This document shows, piece by piece, positions 1 through 5,973 of a stretch of 6,073 nucleotides of DNA. Every line of letters starts with the position of its first letter. Position 1 is the first letter of the stretch. The notes under the pieces are model-generated. The model was given only the letters and a program-made list of their open reading frames with translations, did not search any database and was not told where the DNA came from. The translations under genes were made by a program, and so were the position numbers. Origin of the DNA: Gammaproteobacteria bacterium (lineage in GTDB: Bacteria; Pseudomonadota; Gammaproteobacteria; Pseudomonadales; Azotimanducaceae); contig JAUILW010000216.1 in NCBI GenBank assembly GCA_030432795.1, positions 1 through 6,073 of the forward strand, read 5' to 3'.

Positions 1-776
1 TACCAGTTACAGGCCGCAACGGCGAGGCGCTGGAAGGCGTACCTTCACCATTTGGCCCGAGCGTGCTGAACTGCGGCCCCAACGACCCGGCGGACCCGTG
101 TCGTGACGAAGATATTCGTCCGGGGCGTGTAGCAGCGGATGCAGTGGGTGGCCTTCCGTTCGGAAGACCGGAAGACATGACCATCGGACCGGCAAATTAT
201 GGTGGGCGCGAGATCCTCTACGTGACGACGACCTCCGAGCACGCAGTGATCTCTATCGAGACCCATCCGGCAAGCACGCGGGCGATGGTGCGCCAGTTTG
301 CGAGCCGCGCGACGCCTCGCAACGTTGGCTTCGAACCGACCACCGGTACGCTGTCTTCGCCGGACAATCTGGCGATCGACTCGCTGAACAACGTCTACAT
401 CATTGAGGACAAGCCGAATGGGGACGATATCGGCGGCGATATCTGGTTCGCACGCGATGTGAACATGGACGGCGTGGCCGAGTCGTTGGATCACATGCTC
501 AGCATCCAGGTAGATGGCGCAGAGGCTACCGGCATGATCTTCAATCCGCGGCAACCGTCCAAGTTTGTGGTGGCAGTGCAGCACCCGGACAGCGTCGATA
601 TCGATCGTGATCGGGACGAGGACGGCTTTGCGGACTTCTCCTGTGCAGCCGAAGCACCGCACACCTGTCAGGGTGACGCGATCTGGGAGTTTGAGGTGAA
701 AGGCGGCAAGATCCCGCGGCCTGATCTCGCGCGCGAAGCGTTGGAAGAGAACTGGACCCGCGCAACGAATCCGTAA
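1..776 (+). CDS. PhoX/DUF839-like secreted protein, C-terminal part (5' end outside window)
   Basis: The reading frame is open from base 3 and ends at TAA 774-776, giving 257 visible residues; the true start lies upstream. The internal GTG at 63 is not a credible start because similar sequence continues before it. Visible motifs recall the PhoX/DUF839 family of calcium-dependent extracytoplasmic phosphatase-like beta-propellers: RPEDM (residues 55-59 of the visible part), SSPDNLAID (118-126), IIEDKPNGDD (133-142), EATGMIF (174-180) and VQHPD (192-196). Two acidic loops look calcium-binding: DVNMDGVAESLD (152-163) and DIDRDRDEDG (199-208). Four cysteines lie in two close pairs (24/33 and 214/222), which suggests disulphides and an exported protein, though the signal peptide is out of view. 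Known PhoX enzymes hydrolyse phosphate esters; whether this one does cannot be said without the N-terminal metal ligands. The gene is followed by its own terminator and converges on the SDR operon, so no functional link is implied. Confidence 0.7.
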   Translation, partial: PVTGRNGEALEGVPSPFGPSVLNCGPNDPADPCRDEDIRPGRVAADAVGGLPFGRPEDMTIGPANYGGREILYVTTTSEHAVISIETHPASTRAMVRQFASRATPRNVGFEPTTGTLSSPDNLAIDSLNNVYIIEDKPNGDDIGGDIWFARDVNMDGVAESLDHMLSIQVDGAEATGMIFNPRQPSKFVVAVQHPDSVDIDRDRDEDGFADFSCAAEAPHTCQGDAIWEFEVKGGKIPRPDLAREALEENWTRATNP

Positions 777-800
777 GCTGCAAGCGGGTTGTTGTATGTG

Positions 801-832
801 CAAAGCCCCACCATGCGTGGGGCTTTGTTTTT
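801..832 (+). terminator. Rho-independent terminator of the PhoX-like gene
   Basis: A perfect 11-bp inverted repeat (CAAAGCCCCAC at 801-811 with GTGGGGCTTTG at 817-827) encloses a 5-nt loop and is followed directly by TTTTT at 828-832. It lies 24 nt after the TAA of the PhoX-like gene. Read on the minus strand, the hairpin is followed by CACATACAAC rather than a T-run, so it should work mainly for plus-strand transcription. At most it would be a weak stop for the convergent SDR operon ending at 851. Confidence 0.93.
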
Positions 833-850
833 ATGTGACCGACGCGGTAT

Positions 851-1618
851 TCACAGGTGATCCGTTCTTGTTGCGGCATCGTAGCCGCCGTCTACGAAGA
901 TCGTCGTACCGCACACGTAGCTTGCCTGGTCGCTGAGGAGAAAGCGGATGGCGTTTGCTACCTCGTCCGCTCCGCCCATTCGGCTGATGGGCGTCGCCTT
1001 CAACAAGCCGTCCACCACCTCCTTCATGCCGGGTTGCGCAAAGAGCGCATCCGTCATGGCCGATGCGGTTGGCCCGGGTGCGACGGCGTTCATGCGAATG
1101 CCTTCACGTGCGTAGGCCAGGGCATTTCTGCGCATCCAGTAGTTCAGGGCGCGTTTGCCGGCCATGTACTCAAGACCGTTGCCCTCGCGCTCGGTAGCCT
1201 CTATTGCGGTGTTCTCGTCACCCGCCAGGAGAACTTCAATCAGTGGAAACTCATGCGGCACCATGGCGGCGGAGTTCGAGCACAAAAGCACCACCGCGCC
1301 GCGGCGGCGGGCCAGATCGGCGCGCAAACCCTCGACCATGGCGATGGCGCCGAAGTAGTTCAACGCGGTGATGAGCGCTGGAGGATGACCGGTGGCCGCA
1401 CCGACCCCTGCCAGCGGTATCAGACCGTCCAGACCGTTTGGCGCCAACTCGCGCACGCCTGCCACTGCCTCGGAGCGGCCCTGGGCTGTGGAGAGGTCGG
1501 CGGTGACAGCCGCATCTTTGAGATCGACGATGATTACCTCGTTGCCGGCCTCTCGAAGCTGCCGGGCGAGTGCGGCGCCAATGCCGGAGGCGCCGCCGGT
1601 GAGTGCATACGTGGGCAT
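851..1618 (-). CDS. Short-chain dehydrogenase resembling 3-alpha-hydroxysteroid dehydrogenase (HsdA-like)
   Basis: This 255-residue classical SDR is probably a cytoplasmic NAD(H)-dependent hydroxyl/keto oxidoreductase. The Rossmann motif TGGASGIG is at residues 7-14. Asp32 after strand beta-2 favours NAD(H) over NADP(H). Other active-site elements are Asn87 (in LNYFG), Ser114 or Ser116 (in CSNSAA) and Tyr151-x3-Lys155 (YMAGK). A segment of roughly 30 residues sits between the serine and the tyrosine, longer than in most classical SDRs. That segment, the phrase TADLSTAQGR near residue 40, GLDGL at 62-66 and a C-terminal VDGGYDA resemble, from memory, Comamonas 3-alpha-hydroxysteroid dehydrogenase/carbonyl reductase. 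The usual NNAG motif is changed to LAGVG, as in that enzyme group. The ATG (1618-1616) shares its A with the upstream SDR stop (TGATG), and a GAGAG Shine-Dalgarno lies 7 nt before it. It is the last gene of the receptor-SDR-SDR unit. Family call is secure; steroid specificity is inferred. Confidence 0.9.
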   Translation of the reverse strand: MPTYALTGGASGIGAALARQLREAGNEVIIVDLKDAAVTADLSTAQGRSEAVAGVRELAPNGLDGLIPLAGVGAATGHPPALITALNYFGAIAMVEGLRADLARRRGAVVLLCSNSAAMVPHEFPLIEVLLAGDENTAIEATEREGNGLEYMAGKRALNYWMRRNALAYAREGIRMNAVAPGPTASAMTDALFAQPGMKEVVDGLLKATPISRMGGADEVANAIRFLLSDQASYVCGTTIFVDGGYDAATRTDHL

Positions 1619-2490
1619 CAGTAGACTCTCGCTGGGTGGGGGATGCGTGGCTGGCCGAGCTGCTCCCGGTAGGACGGTGGCTGTCTGCCTTCGTCAGTGA
1701 TGCCGTACTCGAGCGCCAGTTCCGCGGTGATCAGCGTCTGGCCAGAGCGTTCAGCCCTGCGCGGATCATCCGCCAGTGCCTTGATGATGCGGCCGTTGAA
1801 CTGCGGCGATTCGGCCATCGCCATGAAATCGTCGTACTGCTCGCCCCGGTGGCGCAGGACGATTTCGGTGCGTTCCGTACGTTGCGGGCCGAGCCACAAC
1901 GACACCGCGGCGACGTTGTGGTCCTCGAGGTCCACGGCCATATCGGCGGCAAACTTGTCGAGACCCGTCTTCTGCGCACCGTAGGCTGGACCATGCATGT
2001 AGCAAGCGGCGCCGAACGATGAAGTGAACGTAATGAGGCCGGACTGCTGCGCTACCATGATCGGGGCCGCGTAGTAGCTGGCCACGTACGCCGAACGCAG
2101 GCCGATGTCGAGGATGTTTACGAGGTCGAGCGGTTTTTCCCAGAACGGTTCCGGGTCGATGAGATTCTCGTGAATGAACGCCGCGTTGTTCACCAGGATA
2201 TCCAGTCGCCCCTGTTCGCGCTGCACGCGCTCGAAGAGCGCCCGGGTCTGCACGTCATCCGTGTGGTCGCATGTCACCGGGATTGCGGTTCCACCAGCTG
2301 CTTCGATCTCCGTCGCGGTCTGCTCCAGGGTGCCTGCGAGGGTCTCGCCGCGAAGCGTCGCCGTGGCCGTAGTCGAGCTGCGACCGGTGATGTAAACGAT
2401 GACGCCTTCGGCGGCGAGCCCGTGCGCGATACCCTTACCGGCGCCGCGCGTGGCACCGGTAACCACTGCAACGCTGCGTTCGGATGCCAT
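1618..2490 (-). CDS. Short-chain dehydrogenase of the DHRS1-like type
   Basis: This is a complete 290-residue SDR. It carries the cofactor motif TGATRGAG (residues 11-18) and TGR at 35-37, where Arg37 after beta-2 suggests NADP(H). NNA at 101-103, Ser157/Ser158 and Tyr170-x3-Lys174 (YGAQK) complete the visible active site. The sequences VYITGR, GRLDILVNNA, VSLWLGPQRTE and a C-terminal extension beyond the normal 250 residues recall the DHRS1 family, whose human member reduces carbonyls including steroids. The catalytic-tetrad Asn normally found in the helix alpha-4 region appears to be Asp128 (in ILDIGLRSAY), and the usual PG after beta-6 reads LG. The ATG (2490-2488) lies 2 nt after the receptor stop and has no clear Shine-Dalgarno, so translation probably depends on coupling to the receptor. 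Its stop overlaps the next SDR start by one base. Substrate unknown; a hydroxy- or keto-intermediate of the imported compound is the likely role. Confidence 0.9.
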   Translation of the reverse strand: MASERSVAVVTGATRGAGKGIAHGLAAEGVIVYITGRSSTTATATLRGETLAGTLEQTATEIEAAGGTAIPVTCDHTDDVQTRALFERVQREQGRLDILVNNAAFIHENLIDPEPFWEKPLDLVNILDIGLRSAYVASYYAAPIMVAQQSGLITFTSSFGAACYMHGPAYGAQKTGLDKFAADMAVDLEDHNVAAVSLWLGPQRTERTEIVLRHRGEQYDDFMAMAESPQFNGRIIKALADDPRRAERSGQTLITAELALEYGITDEGRQPPSYREQLGQPRIPHPARVY

Positions 2491-2492
2491 GC

Positions 2493-4721
2493 TCAGAACG
2501 ACAGCTGGAAGTCGACGCCGTAGGTGCGTGGCAAACCGTAGTACGCCGGCGTCAGGCTGGCGAAACCTGGCCCGAAGTCGATCATGTTGGCGCGATACTC
2601 CTCATCGGCGAGGTTGTTCACCCATAGCGCGATCTCGAGCTTTGCGTCGCCGCTGACGCTCACGTCGCTAACCAGCAGACGCGCGTTGCTCACGGTGTAG
2701 CTGTCGATCTCAGTGGCCGGCGCCAGCGCCGAGGCGGCGCACGCCGGGTTGCTGTCCGGCGTGAGTGGGAATGGGTAGAGGAAATGATTACCGATGCGCT
2801 GGTAGTCCGCGATGAAGCGCACGTTTCCCCAGTCGTTGCGCAACAGCGTTGCGTCCAGGGAGGCGTTGAAGGTGTTCTTCGGTGCGTGCGGGAAGGCGCG
2901 GTTGCGCGCCACGTCGACGCCGCCACCGCAATCCAGGAACTCATCATATTCCGGGTCCAGATAGCTGAAGCCGGCGGAGAACGTAATGTCGTCGGTGAGC
3001 GCCAGTGCGCCCTCCACCTCGAAGCCGCGAATCTGCGCCTCGCCGGCGTTACGGATCGAGGAGCCTGCGGCACCCTGCGCGGTGAACACGGAAAGCTGCA
3101 TGTCCTGATGTTCGTTCTGGAATACGGCGACGGACGCTCGCAGGCGGTTGTCCAACCAGGTGCCTTTGATGCCGGCTTCCACTGAGCGCACGGTTTCCGA
3201 GTCGTATGGCTGCAGCGTATCGGCAACCGTCTGCGCCTCGCCGTTGAAGCCGCCGCTCTTGAAGCCTTCGGCATAGCGGATAAAAGCCGTTATCGAATCG
3301 CTGGCCGCCCAGGTAAGGCTGACCGTCGGCGTGACGTCGTCGAACGATGTACTGGCGTTGGTTCCCGCTGGGATGGTGCGGGGCAGGCCGGGAATACCGA
3401 GCTCGCGCTCGATATCCTTCTCCTCGTCGGTATAGCGCAGGCCGGCGGTGAGGGTCAGCGTGTCGGTCATCGCCCAGTCCGCCTGGGCGTATACCGCGAA
3501 GGCTTCGGTTTCGAAACCGTAACGTGAAACGAAGGTCAGGCCGAACGGACCGAACGCGCCGAAGAAACGTTGCGGGTTGTCGGTGAAGCCGTCGTCCTCA
3601 AAGTAATAGAGCCCTGCCACGAAGTTGACGTCGCCGTAGCTGCCCACGAGCTGCAGTTCCTGGGAGAACGAGTCGTAGTCCGACAGGCGTTGGGTGTGTG
3701 CCACGTCGATGGGCGTGCCGTCGAGGTCCAGGCCGTCGTTCCACTCCAGGTCGCGCTTGGCGGTGATCGATTTGAAGGCGAGGTTTTCGTTTATATCCCA
3801 GTCGACGGTCAGCGAGTGTCCGGTGACTTCGGATTCTTCGAACGACGGGCCGTCCACGGCGGCGTCTTCCTCCCGTTGGGTAGAGACAAAGCCGTCCAGC
3901 GGCAGGCCGAAGTTGAAATCCAGGCGGTGCAGTTGCGAGTGGGAGGCGGCCTGGTCGTTTTCGGAGTGATCGAAGCGGTAGCCCACGGTGATCTGCTCGC
4001 TCAGGTCGATGTCCACCGCGGCGCGGAATGACCGGTTGTCGACGTTGCCAAGCTCGCTCACGGAAGATGGTGGGAAGCCGAGGGGTGTGCCGACTTCCAC
4101 CCAGCCGTCGCGTTTTTCCGTGCGACCTGCGAGGCTGATGCGGGTGGAACCGAACTCAGGTAGATCTACGGATGCTGCGAGGGTCTGAGCACCGTAGTTG
4201 CCGAGCCCGGCACGCACCTTGCCGCCGAACTCGCCGGTGGGGCGTTTTGTTACCAGGTTGATGCCGCCGGCCAGGGTGTTGCGTCCGTACAGCGTACCTT
4301 GCGGGCCGCGCAGCACCTCGATGCGCTCGATGTCGATCACGTCGAACACCGAGCCCTGGGTTTTGCCGATGTACACACCGTCCAGGTACAACCCCACGGT
4401 GGTTTCCCAAGTGAGCGCCGGGTTGATGGTCACGCCGCCGCGAATGGCAATCTGCGCGGACGTGCTGTTGCCGGGGGTTGGCGTGATCTGCAGATTGGGC
4501 ACGAACTGGCTGATGCCGTCGATGCTGGTGATGTCGCGGCTTTCCACCGCGTCCGCACCGATTGCGGTGATGCTGAAGGGGATGTCCTGGATGTCCTGTT
4601 CCCGCTTCTGCGCGGTAACGACGATTTCCTCCATGGCGGGTTCCGCCGCGGTGTTGCCTGACAACGCCAGCGCCATGGCGGTGCTGATGATTCCTACTGG
4701 GCCGATGTGTCCTACAGACAT
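2493..4721 (-). CDS. TonB-dependent outer-membrane receptor
   Basis: This 742-residue protein is a full-length TonB-dependent receptor, an energised outer-membrane channel for scarce or large ligands. Residues 1 to about 28 form a signal-like segment (hydrophobic core IISTAMALAL, small residues ending TAAEPA). The TonB box EEIVVTA is at 31-37. The plug spans about 40-160 with PFSITAI (48-54), IRGG (93-96), IERIEVLRGPQGTLYGRNT (131-149) and GGINLVTKRP (152-161). The barrel fills the rest, with YAEGFKSGGFNGE at 483-495, VNNLADEEY at 701-709 and the end PRTYGVDFQLSF, whose terminal Phe is the barrel-assembly signal. Cys598 and Cys661 lie in neighbouring predicted loops and could form a disulphide. 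The start is fixed by GAGGAG 8 nt upstream and an in-frame TGA at 4736-4734. It is the first gene of the unit with the two SDRs, which suggests a catabolic substrate rather than a siderophore; the ligand is not shown by sequence. Confidence 0.96.
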   Translation of the reverse strand: MSVGHIGPVGIISTAMALALSGNTAAEPAMEEIVVTAQKREQDIQDIPFSITAIGADAVESRDITSIDGISQFVPNLQITPTPGNSTSAQIAIRGGVTINPALTWETTVGLYLDGVYIGKTQGSVFDVIDIERIEVLRGPQGTLYGRNTLAGGINLVTKRPTGEFGGKVRAGLGNYGAQTLAASVDLPEFGSTRISLAGRTEKRDGWVEVGTPLGFPPSSVSELGNVDNRSFRAAVDIDLSEQITVGYRFDHSENDQAASHSQLHRLDFNFGLPLDGFVSTQREEDAAVDGPSFEESEVTGHSLTVDWDINENLAFKSITAKRDLEWNDGLDLDGTPIDVAHTQRLSDYDSFSQELQLVGSYGDVNFVAGLYYFEDDGFTDNPQRFFGAFGPFGLTFVSRYGFETEAFAVYAQADWAMTDTLTLTAGLRYTDEEKDIERELGIPGLPRTIPAGTNASTSFDDVTPTVSLTWAASDSITAFIRYAEGFKSGGFNGEAQTVADTLQPYDSETVRSVEAGIKGTWLDNRLRASVAVFQNEHQDMQLSVFTAQGAAGSSIRNAGEAQIRGFEVEGALALTDDITFSAGFSYLDPEYDEFLDCGGGVDVARNRAFPHAPKNTFNASLDATLLRNDWGNVRFIADYQRIGNHFLYPFPLTPDSNPACAASALAPATEIDSYTVSNARLLVSDVSVSGDAKLEIALWVNNLADEEYRANMIDFGPGFASLTPAYYGLPRTYGVDFQLSF

Positions 4722-4729
4722 GGGGTCCT

Positions 4730-4735
4730 CTCCTC
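4730..4735 (-). promoter_or_regulatory. Shine-Dalgarno of the TonB-dependent receptor
   Basis: GAGGAG on the minus strand sits 8 nt before ATG 4721-4719, with an extra AGGA closer to the start. Together with the in-frame TGA at 4736-4734 it fixes the receptor start and rules out any upstream extension. Confidence 0.85.
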
Positions 4736-4780
4736 ACCCGGATGGTGCAGCGAAAATAGCCGTATGCGCAGAAAACATCA

Positions 4781-4809
4781 ATGATAATTACGCATTAGGT
4801 TTGCTCCAA
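4781..4809 (-). promoter_or_regulatory. Predicted sigma70 promoter of the receptor-SDR operon
   Basis: On the minus strand, TTGGAG (bases 4809-4804) is followed after exactly 17 nt by TATCAT (4786-4781), which matches 5 of 6 bases of the -10 consensus; the -35 matches 3 of 6. Transcription would start near 4774, leaving a leader of about 50 nt before the receptor ATG. It lies in the only clearly AT-rich stretch of the window. Its -35 shares bases 4804-4806 with the divergent promoter. Confidence 0.5.
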
Positions 4810-4829
4810 GGGGTTTTGGAATACATAAT
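4801..4829 (+). promoter_or_regulatory. Predicted sigma70 promoter of the acyl-CoA dehydrogenase operon
   Basis: TTGCTC (4801-4806; 3 of 6 to the -35 consensus) is separated by 17 nt from CATAAT (4824-4829; 5 of 6 to the -10 consensus). The predicted transcript start near 4836 leaves a leader of about 25 nt, with the Shine-Dalgarno at 4850-4854 and GTG start at 4861. This short leader agrees with the GTG chosen for the gene. Confidence 0.5.
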
Positions 4830-4849
4830 TCGCACTTTACTGGCTTATC

Positions 4850-4854
4850 GAGAG
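4850..4854 (+). promoter_or_regulatory. Shine-Dalgarno deciding the GTG start of the acyl-CoA dehydrogenase
   Basis: GAGAG lies 6 nt before GTG 4861. The same GAGAG sequence precedes the HsdA-like SDR at 7 nt, so it is plausibly a functional site in this genome. It supports GTG 4861 over the in-frame ATG at 4903, which would cut off the conserved family N-terminus. Confidence 0.6.
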
Positions 4855-4860
4855 CGCATA

Positions 4861-5973
4861 GTGCAGTTCGAGTTCACTGAGGAACAGCGCCTCATCCAGA
4901 ACATGGCGGGTGAATTCTTTCGCGATCGCGGCAGCTCCGAGGGGCTGCGGGCGGCTGTGGAAAGTGAGCGTGGATACGACGCGGACACCTGGCGGCAGAT
5001 GGCGCAGCAGTTGGGCTTTGCCGGGCTGCTGGTGAGCGATGCATACGGTGGGCAGGGCCTCGGCCTCGTGGAAGCGGCCATCGTCTACGAGCAGATGGGT
5101 CGCACGCTGTTGCCGAGCCCGATTCTCGGCACCAGCGTGCTTGCTGCCTCGGCGATCCAACTCGCCGGCAGCGAAACGCAGAAACGTGACTGGTTACCGC
5201 AACTCGCTGGCGGCAATCGCTGTGCCGCGCTGGCAGTGTGTGGTCAGGGTGGAGCGCGTGGCAGCGTCGGTGTGGATGCGGTGCTCGAAGATGGCCGGGT
5301 GCACGGAACGTACCGCTTCGTGCTCGACGCCCAGTCGGCAGAGTTGATCGTTGCCGCAGCTCGGCGCGATGGCGAGGTAGTGCTCGTGGCACTACCACGC
5401 GACGGCGTCGTAGTGGAGCGTCACACGTCTTTGGATCTCACGCGCCCGCATCACACGGTGCGCGCGCAAGGCGTCGAGGCGCTGTGGGAGATGCCGGGCA
5501 ACGGCGCACAGGCGCTGGATGCGGCGATTCACCGTGCCTGCATCGTGCTGGCTGCGGAGCAGACCGGCGCGGCTGCACAGGCGCTCGATCGCACGGTTGC
5601 GTACGCCCGGGAGCGCGAGCAGTTCGGCCGCGCCATCGGCAGCTTTCAGGCGGTCAAGCACCGCCTTGCCGATATGATGATCCAGGTAGAAGCGGCCATA
5701 TCTGCGGTGTACTTCGCCGCCTGCAGCGCTGAGGAAGATGCCGCCACGTTGCCGCAGATGGCGTCCCTGGCAAAAGTGCAGGCGACGGAGACCCTGACGT
5801 TCTGCGCGGCCAACATGGTGCAGCTGCACGGTGGCATCGGCTTTACCTGGGAGCACGATGCGCATCTGTTCTTCAAGCGCGCCCGCGCGTCCGCTACCTT
5901 GTTCGGGAACATCGCCGAGCATCAGGAAAGGCTGGCGGTGCATATGGGGCTGGACGCGGAGTGTGCAGCATGA
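4861..5973 (+). CDS. Acyl-CoA dehydrogenase subunit, probably the non-catalytic half of a heteromeric enzyme
   Basis: This 370-residue flavoprotein of the acyl-CoA dehydrogenase family would take part in alpha,beta-desaturation of an acyl-CoA, passing electrons to ETF. It starts at GTG 4861, giving the typical N-terminus QFEFTEEQRLIQ. The open frame upstream of 4861 is antisense to the receptor and is not part of the gene. Landmarks are LGFAGLLVSDAYGGQGLG (51-68), the EQMGR helix (77-81), the FAD/dimer motif REREQFGRAIGSFQAVKH (250-267), LADM (269-272) and QLHGGIGFTWEHD (321-333). By hand alignment, the position of the MCAD catalytic Glu376 (YEG) is Phe348 (LFG), and the alternative base position of IVD/LCAD on helix G is Ala226. 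Both bases are therefore missing. HGGxGFTWEH is common in the subunits of paired ACADs in steroid and related pathways. It overlaps the next ACAD by 4 nt (ATGA). Family certain; non-catalytic role inferred. Confidence 0.93.
   Translation: MQFEFTEEQRLIQNMAGEFFRDRGSSEGLRAAVESERGYDADTWRQMAQQLGFAGLLVSDAYGGQGLGLVEAAIVYEQMGRTLLPSPILGTSVLAASAIQLAGSETQKRDWLPQLAGGNRCAALAVCGQGGARGSVGVDAVLEDGRVHGTYRFVLDAQSAELIVAAARRDGEVVLVALPRDGVVVERHTSLDLTRPHHTVRAQGVEALWEMPGNGAQALDAAIHRACIVLAAEQTGAAAQALDRTVAYAREREQFGRAIGSFQAVKHRLADMMIQVEAAISAVYFAACSAEEDAATLPQMASLAKVQATETLTFCAANMVQLHGGIGFTWEHDAHLFFKRARASATLFGNIAEHQERLAVHMGLDAECAA

Noticed and set aside
45..803. 252-codon minus-strand open frame
   Set aside because: Antisense shadow of the PhoX-like gene; it runs into the terminator stem, and its Arg/His-rich sequence resembles no family.
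801..827. Hairpin as a bidirectional terminator also serving the SDR operon
   Set aside because: On the minus strand the stem is not followed by a T-run, so only plus-strand intrinsic termination is supported.
857..1624. 255-codon plus-strand open frame
   Set aside because: It mirrors the HsdA-like SDR on the opposite strand. GC-rich codon use keeps this frame open; the translation shows no recognisable family.
2690..3274. 194-codon minus-strand open frame inside the receptor
   Set aside because: Overlaps the receptor in another frame on the same strand; low-complexity Arg/Ser/Thr-rich translation, no ribosome site or family resemblance.
4777..4795. Fur-box-like sequence AATGATAAT over the receptor -10 region
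   Set aside because: Only about 10 of 19 positions match the Fur consensus and the second half is absent. The match partly arises from the AT-rich -10 itself, so iron control is not supported.
4198..4860. Open frame extending the acyl-CoA dehydrogenase 221 codons upstream (591-residue reading)
   Set aside because: It is antisense to the receptor plug and signal-peptide region, has no domain sense, and the predicted promoter, Shine-Dalgarno and family N-terminus all point to GTG 4861.
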